A DNA stretch of 33,162 nucleotides, taken from IMG/VR virus record IMGVR_UViG_3300043449_000757, positions 1 through 33,162 of that record; one strand, written 5' to 3'. The number at the start of each line of letters is the position of its first letter. The first letter of the stretch is position 1. Positions 12,692-20,189 of this stretch are shown in pieces. Source of the stretch: a virus. Made by a program: the position numbers and the translations under genes. The notes below the pieces were generated by a model, which had not been told where the DNA came from, made no database searches, and saw only the letters and a program-made list of their open reading frames with translations.

Positions 12692-13636
12692 ATGGCAACA
12701 GCAACAGTACCTGATAGTCAGTTGGAATTCGATCTCGGTGAGAACGAAGTTGCAACCGACATCTCTATCAACGAAGAAGGCAAGGCAGAGGTTCAAGAAG
12801 CGGCCCCAGAGTCTGTGGAACCTGCATCAAACCGCGAAGAGCTTGAGACCATCAGCGATAACGTCCAAAAACGCATCGCCAAGCTCACCGCCCGCATGCG
12901 CGAAGCCGAGCGCCGTGAGCAAGCTGCAATTGAATACGCCAAGGGCCTGCAAACACAGACCCAGACGCTTCAGCAAAAGCTTGTCAACACCGACTACAGC
13001 CGCCTGAACGAGGCCAAGACCCGTCTGGAGACACAGCAGGCCACCCTCAAGGCCATCATCCGCAAAGCACGCGAAGAAGGCGACATTGACACGGAAACCG
13101 AAGCGCAACAGCGCCTTGCAGACCTTGTCTATGAGCAGCGTCAAGTCGCAGGATGGCTGCAAGACCAGCAACAACAGGTTGAGACCTACAAGCAGGCCCC
13201 CCAGCCTCAACAGCAGGCCCCTCAGCCTCAACAGGCCTATCAACCGCCCGCTCCTCAACAGCCCCGCCCGAGCCCACAAGCAGAAGAATGGGCGGAGCGC
13301 AATCCATGGTTTGGTCAAGACCGTGTCATGACCTATGCTGCATGGGGTATTCATGAAACATTGGTAAGTCAAGAAGGTATTGACCCCAATTCCGATGAAT
13401 ACTATACTGAACTGGATCGTAGACTCGTTGAAGAGTTTCCGAACAAGTTCCAGAACCGCAGTTCTGCCCAACAACCAACCAGACAACAGCGTCCCGCACC
13501 CGCTGTTGCACCTGCCACCCGTAGTTCGGGGATCAATAACGTGCGCCGTACTGTTCGGCTTTCGCCGAGTCAGGTTGCCATTGCAAAGAAACTGGGTGTT
13601 CCGATTGAGGAATACGCCAAGTACGTCAAGGAGTGA
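12692..13636 (+). CDS. Scaffold-like protein
   Basis: This is a 314-residue protein with a low-complexity acidic N-terminus, a long coiled coil (about residues 45-165; NVQKRIAKLTARMREAERREQAA, then LVYEQRQVAGWLQDQQQQVE), and a Pro/Gln linker with APQPQQ repeats. A second helical part (WAERNPWFGQDRVMTYAAWGIHETL) and a conserved-looking C-terminal helix (LSPSQVAIAKKLGVPIEEYAKYVKE) follow. This layout and its place between portal/co-chaperonin and capsid genes are those of capsid scaffolding proteins, which drive procapsid assembly and leave or are degraded at maturation. Sequence similarity is weak, so position and architecture carry the call. Confidence 0.75.
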   Translation: MATATVPDSQLEFDLGENEVATDISINEEGKAEVQEAAPESVEPASNREELETISDNVQKRIAKLTARMREAERREQAAIEYAKGLQTQTQTLQQKLVNTDYSRLNEAKTRLETQQATLKAIIRKAREEGDIDTETEAQQRLADLVYEQRQVAGWLQDQQQQVETYKQAPQPQQQAPQPQQAYQPPAPQQPRPSPQAEEWAERNPWFGQDRVMTYAAWGIHETLVSQEGIDPNSDEYYTELDRRLVEEFPNKFQNRSSAQQPTRQQRPAPAVAPATRSSGINNVRRTVRLSPSQVAIAKKLGVPIEEYAKYVKE

Positions 13637-13638
13637 AC

Positions 13639-14118
13639 ATGAGCAAAGAGCAAATCACCATCGATAGAGCTTCCCGTGCGGCTTCAACCCGCGAGAAGGA
13701 AGAGCGTCGCAAGCCATGGAAACCACCTTCACGCTTGGATACACCCCCGCCCCCTGAAGGCTATGGATATCGTTGGATTCGTGCAGAAGTCAACGGTTTC
13801 ATCGATAAGCAAAACGTCTATAGCAGTTTGCGCGAAGGTTATGAACTCGTGCGACTGGAAGAACTCCCTGAGGAGTATCGCGACATGTTGCCGACCATTG
13901 AGGAAGGTAAACATGCCGGAGTGGTTTCGGTTGGGGGCTTGCTCCTTGCCAAAATCCCTAAAGAGACTGCCGAAGAGAGAAATGCTTATTTCCGACAGAG
14001 GGCCCGTGACCAGATGACGGCAGTGGATAACGAGATGATGCGAGAAAACGCTCACTCTACAATGCGCATTGAGAACCCCGAGAGAAGTTCAAGGACGACT
14101 TTCGGACCCCGGGCGTAA
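13639..14118 (+). CDS. Conserved head-region phage protein, unknown function
   Basis: This is a 159-residue protein (MSKEQITIDRASRAAS). Its core reads KPWKPPSRLDTPPPPEGYGYRWIRAEVNGFIDKQNVYSSLREGYELVR, then PTIEEGKHAGVVSVGGLLLAKIPKETAEERNAYF. I recognise this pattern from uncharacterised proteins found next to capsid genes in many podoviruses of aquatic bacteria. ATG 13639 is preceded by AAGGAG at good spacing, and the in-frame GTG 13633 is too close to that Shine-Dalgarno. It is probably a virion or assembly protein; no catalytic residues are seen. Confidence 0.78.
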   Translation: MSKEQITIDRASRAASTREKEERRKPWKPPSRLDTPPPPEGYGYRWIRAEVNGFIDKQNVYSSLREGYELVRLEELPEEYRDMLPTIEEGKHAGVVSVGGLLLAKIPKETAEERNAYFRQRARDQMTAVDNEMMRENAHSTMRIENPERSSRTTFGPRA

Positions 14119-14150
14119 TCCCGGTATCCACAACCTTTTAGGAGCTTCAA

Positions 14151-14738
14151 ATGGCAAATACCAATAAGCCTTTTGGACTGCGTCCGCTTGGTAACTTGTC
14201 TGCTACTGGTGCCCAGAAGCAGTACGGTTATCAAATCGCTGACAACCAGTCCGGAGCCATCTATCAAGGCGACCTCGTTGTCGTCTATGATGGTTACATC
14301 ATCAAGTACGACGCTTCCACACATGCTGCCCCCACAGGCGTATTTAATGGTTGCCAGTACAACGACCCAACTCGCGCCAACAAGCCGACTTGGAAAAACT
14401 ACTACCCCGGTAGCGTGGACATCACCACTGGCACCATTGACTGCGAAGTGATCGATGATCCTAACCAGTTGTTCTTGGTCCAAGCTGATGGCGCAGTGAC
14501 TCAAGCCAACATTGGCAAGAACGCTGATCCCACAGCCTCTACCACAGGAAGCACCACCACTGGTATTTCCAACGGTAGCCTCAGTTCCGCTTCAATTGCA
14601 AAAACTGCCGCATTGACCATGAAGATTGTTGGCTTGTCCACAACTCCTGACAATGCATTGGGCACCTATGCACAAGTGGTTGTGAAACTTAATCAACACC
14701 AGTACGGTAGCGTCGGTGTTGCCTCTGACGGAGCTTAA
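14151..14738 (+). CDS. Decoration-like head protein
   Basis: This is a 195-residue beta-rich protein starting MANTNKPFGLRPLGNLSATG. It includes IYQGDLVVVYDGYIIKYDAS, GVFNGCQYNDPTRANKPTWKNYYPG, a short Ser/Thr-rich insertion near residues 125-145 (ASTTGSTTTGISNGSLS) and a C-terminal YAQVVVKLNQHQYG. Immediate placement two bases before the major capsid gene and the beta-sandwich character suggest a capsid decoration or cement protein. Homologues of the PFGLRP / GDLV / DGYI pattern occur beside capsid genes in other podoviruses. TTTTAGGAGC gives a good ribosome-binding site. Confidence 0.72.
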   Translation: MANTNKPFGLRPLGNLSATGAQKQYGYQIADNQSGAIYQGDLVVVYDGYIIKYDASTHAAPTGVFNGCQYNDPTRANKPTWKNYYPGSVDITTGTIDCEVIDDPNQLFLVQADGAVTQANIGKNADPTASTTGSTTTGISNGSLSSASIAKTAALTMKIVGLSTTPDNALGTYAQVVVKLNQHQYGSVGVASDGA

Positions 14739-14740
14739 TC

Positions 14741-15655
14741 ATGGCAATTACACGTTCACAACTCGTTAAGGAACTCGAGCCCGGTCTGAATGCCTTGTTT
14801 GGCATGGAATACAACCGCTATGAGAACGAACACGAAGAGATTTTCGACATCGAAACCTCTGACCGTGCGTTTGAAGAAGAGGTGATGTTGACCGGTTTTG
14901 GCACTGCCCCAGTGAAGACTGAAGGTGCTGGTGTTCAGTACGATACCGCTTTGGAATCGTTCACTGCTCGCTACACCCACGAAACCATCGCTATGGCGTT
15001 TGCGTTGACCGAAGAAGCTGTCGAAGATAACCTCTACGACCGTCTCTCTGGCCGCTACACCAAGGCATTGGCTCGTTCCATGTCTCAAACCAAGCAGGTC
15101 AAGGGCGCAAACGTCCTGAACAACGCTTTCACCGGTGGCGCATATGCTGGCGGCGACGGTGTTGCTCTGTGTGCGACCAACCACCCCACAGCTCTGGGTC
15201 CCAACTTCGCCAATACGCCTGCAACACAGGCCGACTTGAACGAAACCTCTCTGGAGCAAGGCATCATCGACATCGCAGCGTTCACTGACGAACGTGGTTT
15301 GAAGGTCGCTCTGACTGCCCGCAAGATGATCGTACCTAAGGAACTTCAGTTCACCGCTGAACGCCTGATGAAGTCAACTCTGCGCACTTCCACCGCTGAC
15401 AACGATATCAACGCGATCAAGTCCATGGGCTTGATTCCCGAAGGTTACGCTGTCAACCACTTCTTGACCGATACAAACGCTTGGTTCTTGATCACCGATG
15501 CGCCAAACGGCTTGAAGATGTTCCAACGCTCACCAATCAAAACAGCCTTTGAAGGCGACTTTGACACTGGTAACGTGCGTTACAAAGCTCGCGAGCGTTA
15601 CAGCTTCGGCTGGTCTGACCCACGCGGCATCTACGGCTCTTCAGGTTCGACCTGA
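14741..15655 (+). CDS. Major capsid protein (HK97 fold, Mu gpT-like)
   Basis: This is a 304-residue protein. The order of blocks is typical of the gpT-like branch of HK97-fold capsid proteins: SQLVKELEPGLNALFGMEYNR, an E-loop region with GTAPVKTEGAGVQYDTALESFTARYTHETIAMAFALTEEAVEDNLYDRL, AARSMSQTKQ-type helix (ARSMSQTKQVKGANVLNNAF), the conserved LCATNHPT, KMIVPKELQFTAERL, and a C-terminal YKARERYSFGWSDPRGIYGS. Length and position after the decoration-like gene agree with this. It is followed by a strong terminator, so it probably ends the most heavily expressed transcript. Confidence 0.92.
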   Translation: MAITRSQLVKELEPGLNALFGMEYNRYENEHEEIFDIETSDRAFEEEVMLTGFGTAPVKTEGAGVQYDTALESFTARYTHETIAMAFALTEEAVEDNLYDRLSGRYTKALARSMSQTKQVKGANVLNNAFTGGAYAGGDGVALCATNHPTALGPNFANTPATQADLNETSLEQGIIDIAAFTDERGLKVALTARKMIVPKELQFTAERLMKSTLRTSTADNDINAIKSMGLIPEGYAVNHFLTDTNAWFLITDAPNGLKMFQRSPIKTAFEGDFDTGNVRYKARERYSFGWSDPRGIYGSSGST

Positions 15656-15665
15656 TGAGACGATG

Positions 15666-15695
15666 AAAAAGGGGCCTTGTGCCCCTTTTTCTTTT
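15666..15695 (+). terminator. Intrinsic terminator after the capsid gene
   Basis: AAAAAGGGGC (15666-15675) pairs with GCCCCTTTTT (15681-15690) around a CTTGT loop, followed by CTTTT. The stem carries its own A and T tracts, so it could also work in the reverse direction. Confidence 0.85.
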
Positions 15696-15703
15696 GGTGT
15701 ATA

Positions 15704-15770
15704 TTGAACACATTCCGGGGTTTCCGGTGTATCTGACAGTCCCGGCTGACGACATGCAGACAGATACGCC
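15704..15770 (+). promoter_or_regulatory. Possible promoter and structured leader before the next virion gene
   Basis: TTGAAC (15704-15709), an 18-base spacer and TGTATC (15728-15733) form a weak promoter. GGTGTATCTG (15726-15735) pairs with CAGATACGCC (15761-15770) with one G-T wobble. The hairpin lies 13 bases upstream of the AAGGA of the gene starting at 15795. Confidence 0.35.
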
Positions 15771-15794
15771 ACAACTTGCATGTAAGGAAAAAAC

Positions 15795-16334
15795 ATGGCA
15801 CGCACTACATTCAGCGGTCCCGTCCGATCCATGGGCGGCATCTATCAACAAGGCCCCGGCTCCGTTGTTGCAATCACAGCGGACACCACATTGAACCCTG
15901 TCAGTCATGGCGGACGCATTCTTTCTGTCGGCGGTACTTTGGCAGCCGATGTGACCATCACATTGCCCACCATCGTGGCCGCATCTGACGGTGTCAGCTC
16001 CGGCCCCGGTCGTGACTACAACACCACCAGCAACATTGGCGTGCTGTACACCATTTGGGTTCCTACCACAATTGCTACCAGCTCATTGAAGATTGGCACA
16101 GATGGCACTGACAAGTATGTTGGTTCCTTGCTGTCTGTCGACACCGATACCAGTGGCGCAATGGTTGGTTTTACCGCTGCTGCTGCCAACGATTTCATCA
16201 ATTTGAACGGCGGCACCACCGGTGGCGTTGCAGGTACATGGATCGAGATTCGTGCTTTGGCCGCGTTGAAATACATGGTCACTGGCGTGGTTTTGGGTAC
16301 TGGAGTTGTGGCTACACCGTTTGCCAACGCTTAA
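15795..16334 (+). CDS. Beta-rich virion protein, unknown function
   Basis: This is a 179-residue protein (MARTTFSGPVRSMGGIYQQ). It is Gly/Thr/Ala-rich with alternating hydrophobic strands (VVAITADTTLNPVSHGGRILSVGGTLAADVTITLPTIVA, LYTIWVPTTIATSSLKIG, TWIEIRALAALKYMVTGVVLG). It has no membrane segment or catalytic motif. Composition and position after the capsid gene suggest a capsid decoration or fibre-like structural protein. AAGGA precedes ATG 15795. Confidence 0.65.
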   Translation: MARTTFSGPVRSMGGIYQQGPGSVVAITADTTLNPVSHGGRILSVGGTLAADVTITLPTIVAASDGVSSGPGRDYNTTSNIGVLYTIWVPTTIATSSLKIGTDGTDKYVGSLLSVDTDTSGAMVGFTAAAANDFINLNGGTTGGVAGTWIEIRALAALKYMVTGVVLGTGVVATPFANA

Positions 16335-16346
16335 TAGGAGGCCGAC

Positions 16347-16640
16347 ATGGGCTTTCAATATGATGTAAAAGCGAAAACGGTGACCGCTACCGGTGCCTCT
16401 GGCATCGGTACGCCCCGTGCTCGCATCAAAGCGGTGTACGCCCTATTGGGTGCCTCCGCTGGCTCGGTATCTTTCACAGATGGCAGCGCTGGCGGTACAG
16501 AACTTCTTAAGTTTGACACCCCTACAAGCTCCGCTACAGGCTATATGTACGCTCTCATTCCCAATGATGGTGTGCGGTTTGAAGCAGACCCCTATATCAC
16601 TCTCACGAACGTGACCTCCGTCACGTTCTTCTACGGATAA
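16347..16640 (+). CDS. Small beta-rich virion-associated protein
   Basis: This is a 97-residue protein (MGFQYDVKAKTVTATGASG). It contains ARIKAVYALLGASAGSVSFTDGSAGGTELLKFDTP, then MYALIPNDGVRFEADPYITLTNVTSVTFFYG. It has an all-beta, single-domain look, as in small head- or tail-decoration proteins. TAGGAGG just before ATG is a very strong ribosome-binding site, which implies high expression. Family not recognised. Confidence 0.65.
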   Translation: MGFQYDVKAKTVTATGASGIGTPRARIKAVYALLGASAGSVSFTDGSAGGTELLKFDTPTSSATGYMYALIPNDGVRFEADPYITLTNVTSVTFFYG

Positions 16641-16650
16641 GGAGCCCACC

Positions 16651-16836
16651 ATGGGACGTGCAGCAAAAATGTCGATTCCTGAGTACCAAGGCGAAGTTCA
16701 GCCCGGTGCCAACAAGCAGGACATGGGTAAGGGCGGTCCAAAACAGGTCGCCCGCAAAAGTGGCCCTAAGCCCTCTAGCTCATTCTCTCCACGCGGTGTA
16801 GGCATGGCTCGCAACAAGCCGTGCAAGATGTACTGA
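16651..16836 (+). CDS. Small basic Gly/Lys-rich protein
   Basis: This is a 61-residue protein (MGRAAKMSIPEYQGEVQPGANKQ) with MGKGGPKQVARKSGPKPSSSFSPRG in the middle and NKPCKMY at the end. It is predicted to be disordered and basic. AAGGAG precedes the start. It belongs to a run of four tightly packed small genes (16651-17703), three of which are very basic. Not recognised as a named family. Confidence 0.6.
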   Translation: MGRAAKMSIPEYQGEVQPGANKQDMGKGGPKQVARKSGPKPSSSFSPRGVGMARNKPCKMY

Positions 16837-16837
16837 G

Positions 16838-17083
16838 ATGGCCAAAACGCCTGCTTGGCAGAGGAAAGAGGGTAAGAGCCCGACTGGTGGTTTAAATGCC
16901 AAGGGTCGGGCTTCTGCCAAGAAACAGGGTATGAACCTGAAGCCTCCTCAGCCCGAAGGCGGAGCCAGAAAGAAATCGTTTTGTGCCCGCATGGAGGGCA
17001 TGAAGAGCAAACTGACAAGCGAGAAGACTGCAAAAGACCCGGACAGCCGGATCAACAAGAGTCTTCGGAAGTGGAAATGCTAG
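16838..17083 (+). CDS. DUF6321-like small basic protein
   Basis: This is an 81-residue protein. AWQRKEGKSPTGGLNAKGR, GMNLKPPQPEGGARKKSFCARMEGM and KTAKDPDSRINKSLRKWKC form the pattern I know as DUF6321, found in many phages of aquatic bacteria. The first and last blocks are nearly invariant in that family as I remember it. Its function is unknown. The strong positive charge and conserved SFCARM and KWKC cysteines suggest nucleic-acid or metal contact. It starts one base after the preceding stop, so it is probably translationally coupled. Confidence 0.78.
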   Translation: MAKTPAWQRKEGKSPTGGLNAKGRASAKKQGMNLKPPQPEGGARKKSFCARMEGMKSKLTSEKTAKDPDSRINKSLRKWKC

Positions 17084-17326
17084 ATGGACATGAATTCAAT
17101 TTGGTCAGCCGCGCTATCCGTCCTGTTGGGCGGATTGTGGTTCTTCATTCGTGAAAAATTTGACGAGTTGAAGCGGCTGGACATTCTGCTCAACAAGACC
17201 CGGGAAGAGAATCATCGGGACTTTGTCACCAAAGCCGAGGTTCAGCGCATCACAGATCACATCGACCAGCGATTCAACAAGTTGGAAGAAAAAATTGACC
17301 GACTTCTTCAAGCAAAGGTCGCATAA
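17084..17326 (+). CDS. Membrane-anchored coiled-coil protein (holin/spanin-like candidate)
   Basis: This is an 80-residue protein. Residues about 4-23 (NSIWSAALSVLLGGLWFFIR) form one membrane segment, followed by a long charged coiled coil (DELKRLDILLNKTREENH, ITDHIDQRFNKLEEKIDRLL). The topology resembles short phage membrane proteins of the XhlA or i-spanin type, with the helix on one side of the inner membrane. No signal peptidase site or lipobox is seen, and no partner spanin gene is evident nearby. It starts directly at the stop of the preceding gene and overlaps the next start by one base. Confidence 0.65.
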   Translation: MDMNSIWSAALSVLLGGLWFFIREKFDELKRLDILLNKTREENHRDFVTKAEVQRITDHIDQRFNKLEEKIDRLLQAKVA

Positions 17327-17703
17327 TGCCAGCAAAGTCCGCAAAACAGAAACGATTGATGGATGCGGCAGCGCACAATCCAGCATTTGCAAAGAAAGTG
17401 GGCATCCCACAGTCCGTGGCGATGGATTTCAGTAAGGCCAGCAAGGGCAAAAAGTTTCAAAAAGGTGGTGAATCCATGAAGAAATCAGCAAAAGCAATGC
17501 CCTTTAAAGGCATGGAAACCAAAATGGAAGAAAAGGCTGAAAAGAAGGCCAAGGGCTACAAGAGCGGTGGCGCAGCAATGCGTGGCCAAGGTATTGCCAA
17601 GCGAGGCTTTGCCAAAGGCGGCACGGTTGGTGGCGGTGGCTCTCAGGAAGTACAAGTGCGTGGCGTGGGTGCTGCGCGTGCCCGTACAGCCAAAATTTGC
17701 TAA
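17326..17703 (+). CDS. DUF3008-like N-terminus with basic Gly-rich tail
   Basis: This is a 125-residue protein. The N-terminal 40 residues (MPAKSAKQKRLMDAAAHNPAFAKKVGIPQSVAMDFS) match DUF3008, a small domain of phages and bacteria with unknown role. The rest is Lys/Gly-rich: KGKKFQKGGESMKKSAK, YKSGGAAMRGQGIAKRGFAKGGTVGGGGSQ and a final RARTAKIC. The FAKGG[TM]V segment also occurs at the C-terminus of the 905-residue transglycosylase protein. The protein is probably a DNA- or capsid-binding virion component, by composition only. Confidence 0.7.
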   Translation: MPAKSAKQKRLMDAAAHNPAFAKKVGIPQSVAMDFSKASKGKKFQKGGESMKKSAKAMPFKGMETKMEEKAEKKAKGYKSGGAAMRGQGIAKRGFAKGGTVGGGGSQEVQVRGVGAARARTAKIC

Positions 17704-17706
17704 TCC

Positions 17707-18384
17707 ATGACCACTTCAGGCGTAGCCAACTTTGATCTTCAGTTTGATGATCTGATTGCCGAAGCGTACGAACGCTGCGGCATAGAGGTCAGGGCTGGCT
17801 ACGACATGAAAACGGCCTTGCGGTCGTTGAATATCATTTTTGCTGAGTGGGCCAATCGCGGGTTGAACCTTTGGACGATTGAGCAGCGCCAGCAGGTGCT
17901 AACGGCGGGGGTGTACGAATACAACCTGCCCAGCGACACCATCAATGCCTTGTCAGCGGTCATTCGCACGAATGCAGGCTTGTCTACACAGCAAGACATC
18001 ACCATTGACCGTATCAGCCGCGCAGAGTGGCTGCATATTCCAAACAAAAACACCCAGTCCAGACCCGCTCAATACTACGTACAGCGGTCTGTTCCAACCA
18101 CGGTGTACCTGTACCCCTCCCCTGACGATACACAGACGTGGACGTTTGTGTATTACGCCATCAGGCGGATTGAAAACGCAAACACTTACACGGAGACGGC
18201 AGATATCGTCTTCCGTTTCCTGCCTGCTTTGGTTGCCGCGTTGGCGTTCCATTTGTCGGTCAAGAAGGCACCAGACCGCATGATTGCATTGAAGCAGTTG
18301 TACGAAGAAGAATTTGCTCGGGCGGCAGCCGAAGATCGAGACACAGCCAGCGTCTTTTTGACCCCAACCTATACGGCGAGGTAA
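17707..18384 (+). CDS. Head-tail adaptor-like protein
   Basis: This is a 225-residue mostly helical protein. LQFDDLIAEAYERCGIEVRAGYDMKTALRSLNIIFAEWANRGLNLWTIEQ followed by TAGVYEYNLPSDTINALSAVIR is the pattern of podoviral connector proteins of the P22 gp4 type, which attach beneath the portal. The C-terminal half has a beta insertion (PTTVYLYPSPDDTQTWTFVYYAIRRIENA) and a helical end. The location next to a second adaptor-like gene supports this. Exact family unverified. Confidence 0.7.
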   Translation: MTTSGVANFDLQFDDLIAEAYERCGIEVRAGYDMKTALRSLNIIFAEWANRGLNLWTIEQRQQVLTAGVYEYNLPSDTINALSAVIRTNAGLSTQQDITIDRISRAEWLHIPNKNTQSRPAQYYVQRSVPTTVYLYPSPDDTQTWTFVYYAIRRIENANTYTETADIVFRFLPALVAALAFHLSVKKAPDRMIALKQLYEEEFARAAAEDRDTASVFLTPTYTAR

Positions 18385-18386
18385 GC

Positions 18387-18722
18387 ATGGGCGCGGGCTA
18401 CGCTTCAGGCAAGTTCGCAATTGCACTGTGTGACCAGTGCGGTCAGCGGTACAAGCTGCTTGCTTTGATCAAGGATTGGAAAGGCTTCAAGGTCTGCATT
18501 GAGTGCTATGAGCCCAAGCATCCACAGTTGGAACCTAAGCGCAATATTACCGAGCCACAGGCTTTGTACCAGCCTCGTCCTGAGTCGAGGTTGTATGTCA
18601 CGGTGTATGTAGGCTTGACGGCGGACTCTTCATTTGCGAGCATTGGCATGCAGCCGATGCCGTATTCCAAGCAATTGGTGGCAGCCGGAGTGCTGTCACC
18701 TGTAACCACGTCGATCACATGA
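18387..18722 (+). CDS. Zinc-ribbon-type phage protein
   Basis: This is a 111-residue protein. MGAGYASGKFAIALCDQCGQRYKLLALI and FKVCIECYEPKHPQLEP place two Cys-x-x-Cys pairs about 24 residues apart, a zinc-ribbon layout. The rest is PQALYQPRPESR followed by a beta-rich tail. I recognise the GKFAIA-CDRCG / CPECW-PDHPQL pattern from conserved podoviral proteins of the connector region. The role may be structural in the neck. It shares four bases (ATGA) with the next gene. Confidence 0.72.
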   Translation: MGAGYASGKFAIALCDQCGQRYKLLALIKDWKGFKVCIECYEPKHPQLEPKRNITEPQALYQPRPESRLYVTVYVGLTADSSFASIGMQPMPYSKQLVAAGVLSPVTTSIT

Positions 18723-19558
18723 ACTACGCCCAACTCACTGCTGCGATTGAGGACTACACCGAGAACACGTTCACGGCGACAGAGCTTTCTATTTTTGTAA
18801 AGCAGGCCGAGCAACGCATCTACAACATGGTGCAGTTGGCCAATTTGCGTAAAAACCAGACTGGCACAATCACTTCAGGCAACAAGTATTTGTCGGCACC
18901 AAACGATTTCTTGTCGGTGTATTCCTTGGCCGTGTACACCTATGCCACCCCAACAGCTACTGGAACATCAGGGCAATTCACCATCGTTGTGAGCAGTGCA
19001 TCTGACATCGTGGTTGGCCAAATGGTCACGGGTTCTGGTATTGGCTCAGGTGCGCAAGTGGCGGAGATTAATGGCACCACGGTCACTCTGTCGGTGGCCA
19101 ACAGCAGCACTGTCTCTGGCACGATCGTGTTCCAAGGCGACTATTTGTATCTGTTGGACAAGGATGTCAACTTCATTCGTGAGGTCTACCCCAATCCCAC
19201 CAGCAAAGCTGAGCCAAAGTACTATGCCATCTTTGGACCACAGTCCACGGATGTGAACGAGTTGTCATTCATCCTTGGCCCCACGCCTGACCAGACTTAC
19301 AAGGCCGAGCTGCATTACTACTATTACCCAGAGTCCATTGTGGATGCCGGAACGTCTTGGCTGGGCGACAACTTTGATTCAGCCTTGCTGTATGGCTCGT
19401 TGGTCGAGGCATATACCTTCATGAAGGGTGAACAGGACATGATGGCTCTTTACGACACCAAGTACAAAGAGGCGATGGCGCTCTTGAAGAACTTGGGTGA
19501 CGGCAAACAACGGTCAGACACTTATCGTGATGGCCAAGTCAAGGTCAAGGTGCAGTAA
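18719..19558 (+). CDS. Tail adaptor-like protein with inserted beta domain
   Basis: This is a 279-residue protein. The helical N-terminus (YAQLTAAIEDYTENTFTATELSIFVKQAEQRIYNMVQLANLRK) and C-terminus (LYGSLVEAYTFMKGEQDMMALYDTKYKEAMALLKNLG) match adaptor (T7 gp11-like) proteins of podoviruses. Between residues about 75 and 140 an all-beta segment (GTSGQFTIVVSSASDIVVGQMV, ingTTVTLSVANSSTVSGT) interrupts the beta core. It looks like an inserted Ig-like or glycine/threonine domain, as the strand before it (LAVYTYATP) continues after it (DYLYLLDKDVNFIREVYP). The start overlaps the previous stop. Confidence 0.7.
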   Translation: MNYAQLTAAIEDYTENTFTATELSIFVKQAEQRIYNMVQLANLRKNQTGTITSGNKYLSAPNDFLSVYSLAVYTYATPTATGTSGQFTIVVSSASDIVVGQMVTGSGIGSGAQVAEINGTTVTLSVANSSTVSGTIVFQGDYLYLLDKDVNFIREVYPNPTSKAEPKYYAIFGPQSTDVNELSFILGPTPDQTYKAELHYYYYPESIVDAGTSWLGDNFDSALLYGSLVEAYTFMKGEQDMMALYDTKYKEAMALLKNLGDGKQRSDTYRDGQVKVKVQ

Positions 19559-19974
19559 TGATCACAGCAGGCCTCACAACCAGTTTTAAAAGGGAAGTCC
19601 TGTTAGGTATACATGACCTAGACACAGACGTTCTTAAGATTGCTCTGTACACAGCAGATGCCAATCTTGGCCCAGACACGACCGTGTACTCCGCCACTAA
19701 TGAGGTATCTGGCACAGGGTACACCGCAGGCGGCGAAGTGCTGCTGAACGTAATTGTCCAGCAGGGCAACGGTACGGGATATGCCACTTTTGACGATCCC
19801 TCATGGCCGGGCGCAAACTTCACAACCCGTGGTGCTTTGATCTACAACTACACCAAAGGCAACAAGTCTATTGGTGTGTTCAATTTCGGCACCGATCAAT
19901 CGATGACCAACCAAGGTTTCACCATTCAGTTACCAGCGGATAATCCGGAGACCGCTGTAATTCGGATCATTTAA
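19558..19974 (+). CDS. Beta-rich virion protein, paralogue A
   Basis: This is a 138-residue protein. LLGIHDLDTDVLKIALYTADANLGPDTTVYSATNEVSGTGYTAGGEVL is the core. GALIYNYTKGNKSIGVFNFGTDQSMTNQGFTIQLP forms the second half. The EVSGTGYTAGGE motif and the order of strands recur in the gene at 20190, so the two are paralogues. The family is common in podovirus tail regions and is probably a small virion or tail-surface protein. One base overlaps the preceding stop (TAATG). Confidence 0.68.
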   Translation: MITAGLTTSFKREVLLGIHDLDTDVLKIALYTADANLGPDTTVYSATNEVSGTGYTAGGEVLLNVIVQQGNGTGYATFDDPSWPGANFTTRGALIYNYTKGNKSIGVFNFGTDQSMTNQGFTIQLPADNPETAVIRII

Positions 19975-19984
19975 GGAGAAAACG

Positions 19985-20179
19985 ATGCTGGTAACGACAA
20001 CAAAAGGTGAAATGGACGATTCTTTGCTTGAAAAGCGAGAAGGTACCGTGGACAATGAGAACGAATTGACCACTTGGGTGGAATACTGGCTGGATGGAGA
20101 ACTTGTTCACCGTTCTGCGCATGTGACATTGAAAAAGATGCCCGGTTTTGCGGGCGCAGAAGCAGCTTCAATCGGCTAA
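19985..20179 (+). CDS. Small acidic protein between two paralogues
   Basis: This is a 64-residue protein (MLVTTTKGEMDDSLLEKREG). It has DNENELTTWVEYWLDGELVHRSAHVTLKKMPG, a single beta-hairpin-like core. AAGGAGAAAACG precedes ATG 19985. Similar short WVEYWLDGELVHRS proteins lie beside tail genes in related phages, to my recollection. Function unknown. Confidence 0.65.
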   Translation: MLVTTTKGEMDDSLLEKREGTVDNENELTTWVEYWLDGELVHRSAHVTLKKMPGFAGAEAASIG

Positions 20180-20189
20180 AGGAAATATC

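Noticed and set aside
12827-13486. Antisense open frame (219 residues) inside the scaffold-like gene
   Set aside because: Low-complexity Leu-rich product produced by the Gln/Ala-rich scaffold codons on the other strand.
15679-15988. Small + strand open frames across the capsid terminator
   Set aside because: They overlap the terminator and leader, have no ribosome-binding site, and the frame at 15795 is clearly better.
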